Positions 10,136 through 22,529 of a DNA stretch of 64,000 bases are shown here, piece after piece. Numbering within the stretch: the first letter of the stretch is position 1; each line of letters starts with the position of its first letter. The DNA is from Paragorgia papillata (taxonomy: Eukaryota > Cnidaria > Anthozoa > Scleralcyonacea > Coralliidae). The notes under the pieces are model-generated. The model did not search any database. It was not told the origin of the DNA and saw only the letters and a program-made list of their open reading frames with translations. Position numbers and translations under genes: made by a program. Location: positions 946,001 through 1,010,000 of the forward strand of contig JAWNZC010000178.1 of NCBI GenBank assembly GCA_035771165.1. The letters are read 5' to 3'.

Positions 10136-13100
10136 ATGACAATATTTTCTGTCGAAGCTACGTTGCCTACGCACCACCATCTTCGTATGGTTGGCAATAC
10201 TGCTGAGCTTGGTAAATGGTCACCTTTTTCTAGCCATGAACTCCAACCTACATCTCGTCATCACAGGTATATAAAAACACCACTTTCCCCAAACATACAA
10301 ATATCATAACACTATTTACATAACTACACGCGTAAAAACGCACAAGTTGTTCACGGTAGTTAACAGGCGTGAACAATGTTGTGCTGCACAGTGCTGGAAA
10401 ATGTCCGAGGAAATTTTTTGTAAAAGTTGTTCGCAGGAAATTTTTTGTATCTTGCAGGAAATATTTGTCAGTTTTTTTAATCCAAAAGCGTCACGGTCAC
10501 ACAATCACACAATTTTGATGGGCATCATATTACATCTTTAATATTCTTATCATTGTATTCATAAACAATCCAATACAAGTAATTATAAAAAAAGCTATAT
10601 ATTTGATTGTAGTACTTCCGAGATATGGTCAACAGAAATACCCATTGCAGATGGTGAAAAATTATGTTACCGATATTTGGTATGCGAAAAGCTGAAAACA
10701 GAAGGCTCAAATATGTTCACCATAATAAAGTGTGGACCCGTTAAAGAATGTCATGGTTGGTTGGTATTATAAAAAACCTGACACACACCTAATTAATGCC
10801 CCAACAGGGCATCGATCCTTGTTGCTAACTAAATAAATATATGTTAAGATTTTATTTAATTGACCAATTCATTAACTTTTTTGTATCTGCAAATTGCCTC
10901 GGTAAACCAGACTACCAAATGACAAATTGTTATAATTTTTAAGTTTCAGCGCATGTGAATGATGGCACTTTGGATACAATTGGTAAGCTATCTAGGGTTT
11001 TACATTTTTAAATGCTATATAAATCAGCTGATTGAGACAGCTCAACAGTCAGATTTTTGATATTACATGTACAGTATTATTATTATTATTATTATGACGA
11101 TGGTGATGGTAGTGGTGGTGGTGATAGTGGTGATGATGATAATGGTAATGATGATAATGATATTTATTAGAATGATATGATAGTGATAATGGTAATGATA
11201 ATGATAGTAATAATGATATGATAATGGTAGTAATAATGATATGATAATGGTAGTGGTAATTATAATGATAGTGGTAGTGGTAGCGGAAGTGGTAGCGGTG
11301 GCGATAGCGATAGTGATTATAATGATAGTGATAGTGATTATATTAATGATAGTGATAATGATTATAATGATAGTGATAATGATAATAATGATAGTGATAA
11401 TGATAACGATTATAATGATAGTGATAGTGATAACGATAATGATAATTACTGTTGTTGCTGTGTTAAATCATGTCTTCATTTAAAATTTGTAATTATTTAT
11501 TTTAACTTGTACACTATGTGATGAGCTGATAGGAGTTTCTAAATTCTGATGCAATACTATTTTCCCTAGAATCAACGTGGTTTGATGGATGGCTTCTTAA
11601 TGAGACGGAAGTTCACCTGACCATCCACAATGCTAATGGACATCCAATTCGCCTGATTCATCACAAAAATAGTAGTGGTTACAGAATTAAAGTATCTGTC
11701 TTGAATCTTGACAAGGTATAGTTTATACCATCTATAGGTTAGCAACAGACAGATGCATACATATAACTTTTATTCACGATATTTAAATTGTCATCCGTTA
11801 GCAGTATTCAAGTAGGATACCATTACCAGGTTTTTGAATCTGGTATCCTTCTTTGATATCTAGTATCCCACTTTTGAATACTAAACATCTCGACTTCCAA
11901 TATCTAAAATTATCTATCACAGTTTGTGACAGTACCTGTAGTTACGTTATGTTTTAAGACGTTACGCTACATTATAAAATGTTACGCTACATTATAAGAT
12001 GTTACGTTACATTGTAAGACATTACGCTACATTGTAAGACATTACTCTACATTGTAAGATGTTACGTTACATTGTAAGACGTTATGCTACATTATAAGAC
12101 GTTACTCTACATTATAAGATGTTACTCTACATTATAAGATGTTACGTTACATTGTAGGACATTACACTACATTATAAGAATGTAGTGTAATTAAATGTCT
12201 TTTCTACTACACAAAACATCTTCTCTCGTGTTTTCATTGACACGGTCTTCAGTAATTGATACGGTTCGCTTTGGTTTTACCGTTTTAGAATCATGAGTAT
12301 ATATTGGACAGAGTTTCTTCTGATATTGTTACAAAGGTACATATACATGTAGTAAAGACTTTATTTACAGTATAATTATAGTCAAGGTTTTCTTACATGT
12401 TAAAGGCACTTGCCTTGAATATGCATGTATATATTAGGTATATAACTACAGTACAAATATTAGATGGCACTCAGAGACTGTATATAGCTCCGCCAGCGGA
12501 TTATTAGAGATGTTTAAAAAGAAAACGAGCCATCCTGCTAACCAGGCTAGCTCACAAGACCAACACATGCATGCATGAATGAAATGCTTGATTGCGTTCG
12601 TACCAAAATTATGCAAAAATGTTTGCATAAAATAAGGATAATGAGCACAATCTAGCATTTCTTCTACACAGGGAATCTTGCGGTCAGATTTTTATTAATT
12701 TCTCATCCAAATTGTGACTAAATTCAACCAAAATGTAATGGATTGGTCGTTGGTCTGTGACCAACTCTCCTACAAACTTTCATGAAAATCGGTGCAATAT
12801 TTTTTTAGATATCTTGGTGACAGACAAACAAACAAACAAACAAACCAACCAACCAACAACTATACCAACCAACAACTAACCAACCAACCAACCAACAACT
12901 AACCAACCAAACAAACAAACAAACAAACAAACAAACCAACAGACAGAATGGGGTAAAAACTTAACCTGCTGGCGGAGGTAATTAAGATATATATTTAGGT
13001 TGTAGGGGAATACTACACTTCAGTTTGCAACCAGAAAGATACTGGAATACACTACGATTCTTCCAACCACTATTCATTTGTTACTCAAGTTTTGGATGTG

Positions 13101-13686
13101 AAAGACACGGTAAGGATTTTTTATGAAGTACTAAATAGAGAGAGAGAGAGTAAGTAGTGAGAGAGAGAGAGTGGTGAGAGAAGTGGAGGAAACTGCCGTG
13201 GGGAGCCACCGGCCAACACCTGGTTGTTTGTTGTTCAATTTAGACCTTCAAAATTGAGGTATACGAGTATGTGCCTGGGAAAGATGGAGATGAATGTGAA
13301 GTTATTGGACATGGTTTTGTTACACCTGTTAATCTCAAAGGAAGTTGTGGTGTCCTCGAAGTTTGTCTTTGCAACAATGTAGCTCCAGTTGGTGTTTTGC
13401 AAGGTGGCATGTTTATTCATAGTCAATCGAGATATGGTCTGGAAACTCGGCAAACTTCAAAGTGCCTATAATGAGCTGTGATTTTATGTTGAACTGTACC
13501 TTACACCATGCACATCCTTTGTTTTAGGTTTATTAATATTTAAATAACACGGTTGAGTGATTGAACTGAAATGTTGCTATTGAACAATTTGTTCATTATA
13601 CAAAAATGCATAAAGTCGAACAAAAAGATAGACCAAAGACTTTGCTGAGTTTCCAGACCATATCTCGATTGACTATGGTTTATTGT

Positions 13687-13722
<36 letters not shown>

Positions 13723-16700
13723 GTGTTGTGTGCATGTATGTGCATACGGGTGTGTGTAATGTGTCATGTTCATGGGTGTGTCATTTGGGTGGCCTGGGTG
13801 TTGTGTGTGTGTCATTTGGGTGGTGTTGTGTGTATGGGTGTGTCATGTGCATGTATACAGGTAGGTGTATGTCATGTGCATGGATGTGTTGTGTGCATGG
13901 GTGTGGCATGTGATGTGTGTGGGTGGGTGTCATGTGCATGGGTGCATGTCATCTTTGTATGGGTGTTATATGATTGTGTAGATTTATGTCATCATTGTCA
14001 TGTGTATAGGTGTGTGTCATGTGTGTGGTGGGTGTCATGTGTGGCTGGGTGTTTTGTGCATGGGTGTCACGTGTGTGGGTGTGTCATGTGTGTGGATGTG
14101 TCATATATGCATGGGTGTGTGTCATGTGCATGGGTGTCATGTGTGTGGGTGTGTCATGTGCATGGGTGTGTGTTGATGTGTTGCTTGTGTAATGTGTGTT
14201 TCTTGTGTCATGTGTGTTGATGTGTTGCTTGTGTCATGTGTGTTGATGTGTTGCTTGTGTCATGTGTGTTGATGTGTTGCTTGTGTTATGTGTGTTGGTG
14301 TGTGTAATGTGTGTTGGTGTGTTGCTTGTGTCATGTGTGTTGATGTGTTGCTTGTGTCATGTGTGTAGGTATGTGTAATGTGTGTGGGTGTGTCTGATGT
14401 AGTGTGTGTTGTATGCAAAACCTGTAGTTTTTCTGTTAGGCGAATTATATTTTATAAACTTTATTTATATGCTGTGGTTTGTTACTCTGTGTAGTGGATT
14501 ATCTTCTAATCAAGCCACTTGTGGAAAAGTCTCTGCACAACATGGGTGATTGGCGTAACAGAAACTGGCAAAATGAAGCCAAAACACTGAACATGGGCCA
14601 TCGCGGTTGTGGATCGACATTTTCAACCTCAAAGTAGGTAATCACTTTAAGTTGAAGTAATACGAGCAACAAATTGCTGCAACATTGTTCCGTTGCAAGT
14701 TGAGAAGCGTTGTTGCACGTACTACCACCCACCTTAAACATTGTCACACAACAATGATTTTGTTGCAAGTTGAATCAGCATGTTGCAGCAAGTAGAACTG
14801 GAGTCTACTTTTTTCAACATTTTTTTCAACTTGCAACAAAATCATTGTTGCGTGACAAGGTGGGTGGGCGGTTGAAGAAAGATGTCTCCCGTATTACCTC
14901 ACCTTTAGGGTCATTTTAAGAGCATTATTTATTATTCTACAAATGCCGTCATAGTAATATTTTTTTTACAATTAGTTACTGGCCTCATAGAGCTGTGTAA
15001 GCTATGTTACAGTTAAAATTGCTGTGTTGGCGTGATTAAATATGATCTTACATAATAATTTGTCTTCTTTTCAACAAGGGAAGGGGTGCAAGAGAATACC
15101 ATAGAGTCATATATTTTGGCGCATGAAAAAGTGAGTAGTTAACGCTTTTGTAATAAGTGCTCGGAACGATTTGTTTTCTGTTTTTGTTTGCAAGTATTTT
15201 TATTTTTTGCAGGCTAGTTGTGTTGGTGCTTGTGTTTTTGCCTTTGGCTCTTATATCTTCTTGCTTGCTTTTGTCTTTGCTTGTATGTCTGCTTGTGGCA
15301 GTGTGTTTGTGTTCCTTTGTGCTTGTGCATGTGTTTGTGCTTGGGCTAGTGTTGGTGTTGGCGTTATGTTTTGTGTTTGTGTTTGTGTTTGTGTTTGTGT
15401 TTGTGTTTGTGTTTGTGTTGGTGCTTGTGTTTTTGCCTTTGGCTCTTATATCTTCTTGCTTGCTTTTGTCTTTGCTTGTATGTCTGCTTGTGGCAGTGTG
15501 TTCCTTTGTGCTTGTGCATATGTTTGTGCTTGGGCCAGTGTTGGTGTTGGCGTTATGTTTTGTGCTTGTGTTTGTGTTTGCGTTTGCGTTTGTGTTTGTG
15601 TTTGTGTTTGTGTTTGTGTTTGTGTTTGTGTTTGTGTTTGTGTTTGCGTTTGCGTTGACGTTTGTGTTGGCGTTTGTGTTGGCGTTTGTGTTGGCGTTTG
15701 TGTTTGTGTTGGCGTTTGTGTTTGCGTTTGCGTTTGCGTTTGCGTCTGCGTCTGCGTCGGTGTCGGCGTTTGTGTTGGCGTTTGTGTTGACGTTTGTGTT
15801 GGCGTTTGTGTTGACGTTTGTGTTGGCGTTTGTGTTGGCGTTTGTGTTGGCGTTTGTGTTGGCGTTTGTGTTGACGTTTGTGTTGGCGTTTGTGTTGGCG
15901 TTTGTGTTGGCGTTTGTGTTGGCGTTTGTGTTGGTGTTCATGTTGGTATTGGTGTACATGTTGGTGTTCATGTTGGTATTGGTGTACATGTTGGTGTTCA
16001 TGTTAGTGTTCATGTCGGTGCATGCAGGATATATTTTGTGCAAAAATCCACAGATCTAGAGATCAGTGGCAAAAATCATGTTATAATTATAGGGTGCACA
16101 CGGCTTGGAGTTAGATGTGCATTTGACTAAGGATCTTCAGGCAGTTATATACCATGATCTTCATGTTAAGGCATCATTGCAGACAAAGGTACGTACAAGT
16201 TTAAAAAGAGCCTGTCACATGAAATGACCCACCGCTCGGCGGATAGCGATAGCTCGGTACGCGCACATACTGTATTTCCGATCCCTTTTAGTCAAAGCAA
16301 GAGCGAGCCGAGGTAGAACCGTTGCGTTCACATTGGCGGAGTTTTACTGTATTTAAATGTGGCTAAATGTAATTTAGGCAAGGTAAAAAAGGAGACAATG
16401 CTAGTCAGCGGTCACTCATGATAATATGTGGGGATTATCTCAGCGCTCATCAAAGTCTTGTCAGCGTGGTCTGAGCTTGACTTGCGCTCATCAAAGTCTT
16501 GTCAGCGTGGTCTGAGCTTGACTTGCGCTCATCAAAGTCTTGTCAGCGTGGTCTGAGCTTGACCTGCGCTCATCAAAGTCTTGTCAGCGTGGTCTGAGCT
16601 TGACTTGCGCTCATCAAAGTCTTGTCAGCGTGGTCTGAGCTTGACTTGCACTCATCAAAGTCTTGTCAGCGTGGTCTGAGCTTGACTCGCGCTCATCAAA

Positions 16701-19700
16701 GTCTTGTCAGCGTGGTCTGAGCTTGACTTGCGCTCATCAAAGTCTTGTCAGCGTGGTCTGAGCTTGATTTGCGCTCATCACAGTCTTGTCAGCGTGGTCT
16801 GAGCTTGACTGGTTCTGCGCGCGCTATCTATTTATTAGGTATTTGGTCAGTGGTCACTCATTATAATATGTGGGGATTATCTCAGCGCTCGTCAAAGTCT
16901 TGTCAGCGTGGTCTGAGCTTGACTGGTTTTGCGCGCGCTGTTTAGTGACCCACCCACCCACTCCTGATAGAATGCAAGGGTAAGTATATATATTTCCACT
17001 GCTTTGACAGTGTGACTGGTGCCTGGAGGTGGGCTGTGGCGGGGTTGCCATGGTTACCTCCGATCAGGGGGTGGTATCCCCCCTGTGGCTTGGCACCAAT
17101 CCTCCAATAACGTCAATTGGCGATCTATTTTTAACTGAGACTGGACTGGCATAGGACTTACTGGTTGCGTTTACACTAGCGCCTCTGACTTTATTTAGAC
17201 TGAGGCTGGACTGGTATAGGACTTACTGGTTGTGTTCACACTAGAGGACTGAGACTGTATTTGGACTGAGGCTGGACTGGCATAGGACTTACTGGTTGCG
17301 TTTACACTAGCGACTCTGACTTTATTTAGACTGAGGCTTGACTGGTATAGGACTTACTGCATGGTTGCGTTCACACTAGAGGACTCAGACTGGATTTAGA
17401 CTGAGACTGGACTGGCATAGGACTTACTAGTTGCGTTTACACTAGAGGACTCAGACTGTATTTAGACAGACTGGACTGGCATAGGACTTACTGGTTGCGT
17501 TTACACTAGCGACTCTGACTTTATTTGGACTGAGGCTGGATAGGTGAAGTACAGTAATACGGGCAACATTTTTCTTCAACTTTCCACGCAACTTTGTTGC
17601 GTTGCAAGTTGAAAAGCGTTGTTGCACGTATTACCACCCACCTTAAACATTGTTACACAATAATGATTTTGTTGGAAGTTGAAAAAATTTGTTAAAAAAG
17701 AGTAGACTCCAGTTCTACTACGGGTGGTAATACGTGCAACAACGCTATTCAACTTGCAACGCAACAATGTTGTAGCAATTTGTTGCTCGTATTACCTCAC
17801 CTTTACTGCATGGTTGCGTTTACACTAGCGGCTCTCAACCTCGTACCCAGGGTCTTATCTCCGGGCTCCGGCGGCTCTGACTTTATTTGGACTGAGGGGC
17901 TGGACGGTATAGGCGCATTTCTGGGTATTGCGCGCGCATCGTTTTGCAACGAAATTGGCGGGCTCTTGGCGGGCTGCCCACAAAGTAAGCAATGGCAAAC
18001 AGACTTGCTAGCGAGCCAACAACAGTAAAATAACAGTGTTAAACATCTAGAAACTGTATCTATACTTTGTTGATTTTAAACAGTATGTTAACTTTGAGTG
18101 GAGCTTGTCAGTTTTTTTTGAAAAATGACGCGCGCGCAACACCCTGAAACTCGCCTATTGTCTCACATTGCGTTTGTTACAAAATTGATACAGAACGGTT
18201 CCAAAGTTACACGCATGGTGCCAGTTCATCAACTTACATACAAGGAACTTCAAGAAATCAAGGTCAGTCAGATATTAGTATCGGTCGTAGAACGAGTATC
18301 GAGTCGGAGAACAAGTATGTAGTATAGAACGAGTATCGAGTCGTAAAAAGGAGTATTGAGTCGTAGAACGAGTACCGAGTCGTAGAACGAATATCATGTC
18401 GGAGAACGAGTATCATGTACTATAGAACGAGTATCATGTAGTATAGCACGAGTATCGAGTAGCAGAACTAGTATCGAGTAGCAGAACTAGTATCGAGATG
18501 TAGAACGAGTATTGAGTCGTAGAACGGGTATTGAGTCGTAGAACGAGTATATATACTTTATATAAACGTGGTAATATCCTTGAAGTTTTTTGTTTCAATT
18601 TTAGGTTGACCACACCAATTCAGCAGGTAAAATCGCATGTCGAAGTAATTCTAGCAGGTGACCGGAATTAATTGGGGGAACTGGAAGGTCTGGTCTACAT
18701 AAGCTTGCTCAATGTAGTATAGTAGTATCAACATCCATATCCTATCCATATTTGTAGCACTCCCCGTGTCATTGTCAATACCATTGCATGCTATACTGAC
18801 GCGTTGTGGTGTTTGTGTGATTGGTCATTTAGAGATCTGATGTATATGTCTTGTAATAGCATGTTTGCGGGAATTTCGTTTGTACTCACAGGTCCATTAA
18901 CAACTAATATACCTCATTATATTCATTTTTACTAATCCTACCTCCGTTGACGTCACACCAGGTCTGATTAGAACTAATCATACCCGGTTTGACGTCAACG
19001 GAGGTGACAACAAACGAAATTCCCGCAAACATGATTATTACAAAGGCATAGCATAAAAAGAGGTGCATTAGCTATTAAACGTCCCGCTCGATTTGGGTCA
19101 CTTAGTAAAATTCCCTCGGAAAGGAATTTTACAAAATGACCATCATCGAGCGGGACGTTTAATAGCTATACACCTCTTTTTATGCTATTTACTTATAATA
19201 AATGTTTTTCAAGAGATTAGCAGTGAGCTGCAAGGTTATGAAGATCTTTTTCGCAAGATATTTCCAACCCTTGAAGAGGTAATGAAAAACATAGTTCACT
19301 CCAATTCGTCCGCTTTCTTGTGGTTGCTGTATGTTTTGTATTAAAAATTATCTATATTGGCAACTTGTATATGTTGTTGACTTGTTTGTAGGTGTTGACC
19401 ACCTTGCCTATTGACTTTCCCATAGAACTGGAAGTAAAGTATCTTGAAACTGAAAAGGTTTGTAAATACAATCATTGACAAAATTAGTTTACCGAGGTCA
19501 CTACGCTGGTTATTAACCCCGAGGGCCGCAGGCCCGAGGGTAATAACCAGCGTAGTGACCGAGGTTAAGGTCACTAACCGACTTAGTTTATTCATGACAC
19601 AGACGATATTCGTCGTTATTTAACCAAAAAATGGTATTCTAGATGTAGTTTTAAAGCGATATAGTAGGTCATTTAATATGCAAGGTTAATAACCTATATA

Positions 19701-22023
19701 TTAACCGCGGCACATCAAAGATAATTTATGCATGAATAAACTAAATTAGGACAATTTACTATTAATTAAGGAACTCTTTTGTTTGATTTAAAAGTAATGG
19801 TTTAGTTTCTTTAGAAAAATAAAAATAATCAGTACAGTTCCTTAAAGCAGTAGGGAGATTATTAAAAAGTTTTGAAGCCGAATCCTGGAATCTTTAATCG
19901 GCATTTATAATCACGCCATTAAATTATTTTATTTGTTTTATCAGGACCAAGAAGACGAGTCATTTCTTGACGTCAACCTTTATGTAGATGCTATTCTTAA
20001 AACGGTTTTACAAAACATCGGAAAGAGAAAAGTTATATTGATGTGTTTTTCACCGATTATTGTTCAACTGTAAGTGCCTTAACCCGAGAAACTAGACTAA
20101 ATTAGCCAGCACAGTTTAAGTAGCAGTACAGTATAGTATAGTACAACTGCACACTACACTACACTACACCGCACCACACTACACTACACACCACACCACA
20201 AAACACTGCACCACACCACACTACACTACACTCGCTACACCACACTACACTACGCTACACTACACTACACTACACTACACTACACTACACTACACTACAC
20301 TACACTACACTACACTACACTACACTACACTACACTACACTACACTACACTACACTACACTACACTACACTACACTACACTACACTACACTACACTACAC
20401 TACACTACACTACACTATTCATTTTTTATTACAATTTAAAATTTACAGGTGATGGGTCTTGATTAAGTCCTTCGAGATAACAATAAGTGCCATTAATGGT
20501 CATACAATATATATACATGAAGTATTTTATACAATAAATTAGTACAAGTACAATGTAAGTACAGTACAGTACAGTAGGAATACAGCTAATCATGGTATTA
20601 CTAGAAATATTTGACATTTACGCAAAATTTTCTTCGATTCTTTTTTTATGTAGAATAAATAGAAAGCAGAAAAAAGTTCCAGTAAAGATTGGTGTTTGTG
20701 GAGAGACTGATAAATACCCAGTGTACAAGGACATTAGAATTCGTACTGTTGGAATGACTGCAGCATTCTCGCATTCCGAGCGTATTCTTGGTATGTCTTG
20801 TTTCTGCGATCACATTCTCGTGAATCCTCGCATTGTCGACGAAATAAAGAAGAGGAAGTTGGTCTTGTCAACGTGGGGAGAAGAGAACAACAAGGAGGAT
20901 GTGCGTGAACAACAACGAAGGATTGGTGTGAACGTGCTGTGCTATGACAGGTAGGTTGTACACAGTTGGAAAAAGTATTCAACCTTCCTCCGGATGGGTT
21001 TTTAAGTTTAGATAACCTTCCTCAAAATATATAGCGAGAATTTTGTGTTTTGCAACGTTCATAAATACTGCGTGACTTTTGCAGTACCTTGGTTTTCTAG
21101 GTTTTCCTAGGTAAGCTTTGGCATACTACAATAGCTACTAATAACTGACCGCTGCTGACTGATAGCCTACCAACTACCCTCGACTGCTGCGAAGATACAG
21201 ACATCACAGCAGACATCAGCGTACATGTCTCACACATGTAACTGCTGCCACTGCCAGTGCTGCATAATTGTTGGTTAGCCAATGTTTTGCTGCAAATCGC
21301 ATTTCTTCTCGACACCTTGCTTGATCAATAGTAACTTTCTCAGATTACCGAATGTGTTGTTTCACGTGTTTTCACTTTAAACCTTCCTTACTAAAGTAAC
21401 CTTCCTCCGGGTGGTACCCGCATACCCGCAGCTTTTTTCCAACTCTGGTTGTACAGCCCCCAAAGTAGCGGTCCCCGTTACTTTCCGGATTAGGGGCCAT
21501 TACTTTCGGCTGGCCGTTACTTTCAGGTGGCAGTTACTTTCGGCTGGCCGTTACTTTCGGATGGCCGTTACTTTGACTTTCGGCTGGCCGTTACTTTCGG
21601 GTGGCTGTTACTTTCGGCTGGCCGTTACATTCGGCTGGCCGTTACTTTCGGGTGTCTGTTACTTTCGGGTGGCTGTTACTTTCGGCTGGCCGTTACTTTC
21701 GGGTGTCTGTTACTTTCGGGTGGCTGTTACTTTCGGCTGGCCGTTACTTTCGGGAGATCGTTACTCTCGGTTGGCCGTTACTTTCGGGTGGCCGTTACAT
21801 TCAGGTGGTCGTTAGTTTCGGGTAGTCCTTACTTTCAGGTAACTGGTTCTTTCAGGTTGGCGTTATTTTCAGGTTGCTGTTATTTTTGGGTGGCCATTGT
21901 ACTTTCAGGGGACCATTACTAATTCGGAAGTTATTAGAGGCATCAAAAAATTTATGTTACTTTCATCGTAGTCCATGTTTTTCTCTATTTTTGTTTAGAA
22001 TTCACGAAATCTTCAGTGCGTGA
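10136..22023 (+). CDS. GPCPD1: Glycerophosphocholine phosphodiesterase GPCPD1 (GDE5)
   Basis: Sixteen exons: 10136-10266, 10613-10755, 10950-10982, 11570-11715, 12999-13109, 13244-13403, 14495-14633, 15079-15130, 16093-16188, 18194-18262, 18605-18626, 19214-19278, 19392-19457, 19945-20069, 20654-20950 and 21999-22023. They join in one frame of 559 residues (human 672). Residues 1 to about 90 are a CBM20 starch-binding fold (LRMVGNTAELGKWSPF, KLCYRYLVCEKLK). The GDPD domain begins at MGHRG (His277), continues with GVQENTIESY, and has the metal/catalytic run ELDVHLTKDLQAVIYHD. It hydrolyses glycerophosphocholine to glycerol-3-phosphate and choline in the cytosol. The 10136 ATG aligns best with the family; an in-frame ATG at 10100 adds 12 residues. 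Exon 11 is a 22-nt microexon and the last coding exon is only 25 nt. Introns are filled with satellites and MITEs. Confidence 0.93.
11075..11455. repeat. (TGATAA/TGATGG)n microsatellite
   Basis: Purine-rich trinucleotide-based tract (ATGATAATG, GTGGTAG and similar units) in GPCPD1 intron 3. The open frame across it is a composition artefact. Confidence 0.9.
11791..12190. mobile_element. Repeat family with internal 20-bp satellite (copy 1)
   Basis: A TAGGATACC / GATACTAGA-type end is followed by at least 11 units of a ~20-bp repeat (GTTACGCTACATTATAAGAC) at about 11938-12180. The same end sequence and the same satellite occur in reverse orientation at 26673-27090 in another gene, so this is an interspersed family carrying a satellite rather than a local expansion. 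Confidence 0.75.
12480..12985. mobile_element. Interspersed repeat with CAAA/CCAA tail
   Basis: CTCCGCCAGCGGA at the left and its partner TGCTGGCGGAGGTA at the right bracket a segment with TTTCATGAAAATCGGTGCAA, then ATCTTGGTGACAGACAAAC and a long CAAA/CCAA tract (12826-12946). It lies in GPCPD1 intron 4, ending about 15 bp before exon 5. Confidence 0.65.
13405..13690. mobile_element. Inverted-repeat element at an exon edge (copy 1)
   Basis: Arms at 13410-13462 and 13630-13682 (around AGTCAATCGAGATATGGTC) are reverse complements. The interior includes TTTGTTTTAGGTTTATTAA and GGTTGAGTGATTGAACT. A second copy lies in reverse orientation at about 24700-24870. The left end sits immediately after the exon 6 splice donor of GPCPD1. 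Confidence 0.7.
13690..14410. repeat. TG-rich degenerate microsatellite
   Basis: About 0.7 kb of (GT)n-derived sequence with repeats such as TGTGTCATGTGTGTTGATG in GPCPD1 intron 6. Open frames here are low-complexity artefacts. Confidence 0.9.
14655..14935. mobile_element. MITE, GTAATACGAGCAACAAATT family (copy 1)
   Basis: Starts near GTAATACGAGCAACAAATT and ends CCCGTATTACCTCACC. The interior has matching TTGCAAGTTGAA / TTCAACTTGCAA arms and CACCCACCTTAAACATTG. A second copy lies at 17540-17802 in the same gene. Confidence 0.75.
15200..15965. repeat. GTGTTT/GGCGTT hexanucleotide minisatellite with higher-order duplication
   Basis: Tandem GTGTTT and GTTGGCGTTT units in GPCPD1 intron 8. A ~200-bp block containing GCCTTTGGCTCTTATATC is itself duplicated (about 15217-15370 and 15417-15560). 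Open frames of about 300 residues on both strands across it are purely compositional. Confidence 0.92.
16444..16812. repeat. 41-bp tandem repeat, nine copies
   Basis: Nine adjacent copies of a 41-bp unit starting CGCTCATCAAAGTCTTGTCA, at 16444 and every 41 bp to 16772. The ATGTGGGGATTATCTCAG flank and one more unit recur at about 16865-16935, showing a larger duplication. Located in GPCPD1 intron 9. Confidence 0.93.
17130..17535. repeat. ~65-bp tandem repeat, about six copies
   Basis: Units contain ATAGGACTTACTGGTTGCG, TTTACACTAG and GACTTTATTT(A/G)GACTGAGG. Copies differ by small indels. Located in GPCPD1 intron 9. Confidence 0.85.
17540..17802. mobile_element. MITE, GTAATACGAGCAACAAATT family (copy 2)
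   Basis: Second copy of the element at 14655. The right end GCAATTTGTTGCTCGTATTAC is followed by CTCACCTTTA, the same ending as copy 1. It interrupts the ~65-bp tandem repeat, so it is the younger event. Confidence 0.8.
18265..18552. repeat. ~19-bp tandem repeat
   Basis: Degenerate units of AGTATCGAGTCGTAGAACG, about 14 copies, in GPCPD1 intron 10 just after the exon 10 donor. Confidence 0.85.
18862..19190. mobile_element. Two adjacent palindromic elements
   Basis: First palindrome about 18862-19045 (arms GTTTGCGGGAATTTCGTTTG and its complement, inner arms ACCTCCGTTGACGTCA). Second about 19050-19190 (arms CATAAAAAGAGGTG, ATTAAACGTCCCGCTCGA). The right end is about 25 bp from exon 12 of GPCPD1. 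Confidence 0.75.
19497..19562. repeat. Perfect-arm hairpin
   Basis: GGTCACTACGCTGGTTATTA and its reverse complement flank a short loop rich in GGGCC in GPCPD1 intron 13. Probably the tip of a foldback transposon. Confidence 0.75.
20145..20415. repeat. (ACTAC)n pentanucleotide microsatellite
   Basis: More than 30 nearly pure ACTAC units from about 20256 to 20415, preceded by degenerate units. GPCPD1 intron 14. Confidence 0.95.
21460..21905. repeat. 18-bp minisatellite (GTTACTTTCGG...TGGCC)
   Basis: About 24 copies of an 18-bp unit GTTACTTTCGGCTGGCC with point variants, in GPCPD1 intron 15. The unit length is a multiple of 3, which explains three overlapping long open frames with no coding meaning. 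Confidence 0.92.
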
Positions 22024-22529
22024 ACGGTAAACAAAGTGGGGAAAAAAAGGTAGAATTGTTTTTAAATCTGGATAAATCTAATGGTCAACTGAAATGCGTT
22101 TTGGCCCCTCATCGGCCGCTTTATTCGCAGGCTACTGATCTGATGGCCAATATATTTTACAGCGCCGACGTTTTTAGAGATCGTGGTTTGAACTTTGTAA
22201 TTAGGCCAGCTTTCGATTAGGGGGGAGGCGCTCACTGATGATCTCTATATAACTGGATTGCTCATCTGGCTCCAAAAATGAAGCCACTGGAGATGACGAA
22301 TTTGGAGTAGCAAGATGGCCGCCACGGAAACTTGTATGTTTTCGTAACACGAAAAGAGATGTTACGAAAAGAACCACATTAAGAATATTTTGCCCTTGGT
22401 ATCAAACAAAGAACGCTGTGCGAAGTTTAGTATAGTATTATTAAGATCAATGGGGGCGCTCCTTTCGGGATTCTATGACTACGTTAGCCGGCCTGGCGTT
22501 GGTATATAACAATAGTTTTGTCCTACACT

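Noticed and set aside
13606..14220. 204-residue Cys/Val/His-rich frame
   Set aside because: It is a translation of a TG-rich microsatellite in GPCPD1 intron 6.
15048..16130. Open frames of 300-330 residues on both strands (Thr-Asn or Val/Cys-rich)
   Set aside because: They lie on a hexanucleotide satellite within a GPCPD1 intron. The repeat length is a multiple of three, so several frames stay open by composition alone.
16444..16812. Possible CRISPR-like array (nine regular repeats)
   Set aside because: The 41-bp units are directly abutting with no unique spacers, and the context is a eukaryotic intron.
21411..21922. Three overlapping frames with repeated VTFGWPLLSG motifs
   Set aside because: They are an 18-bp minisatellite read in all frames inside a GPCPD1 intron, with no splice-consistent use.
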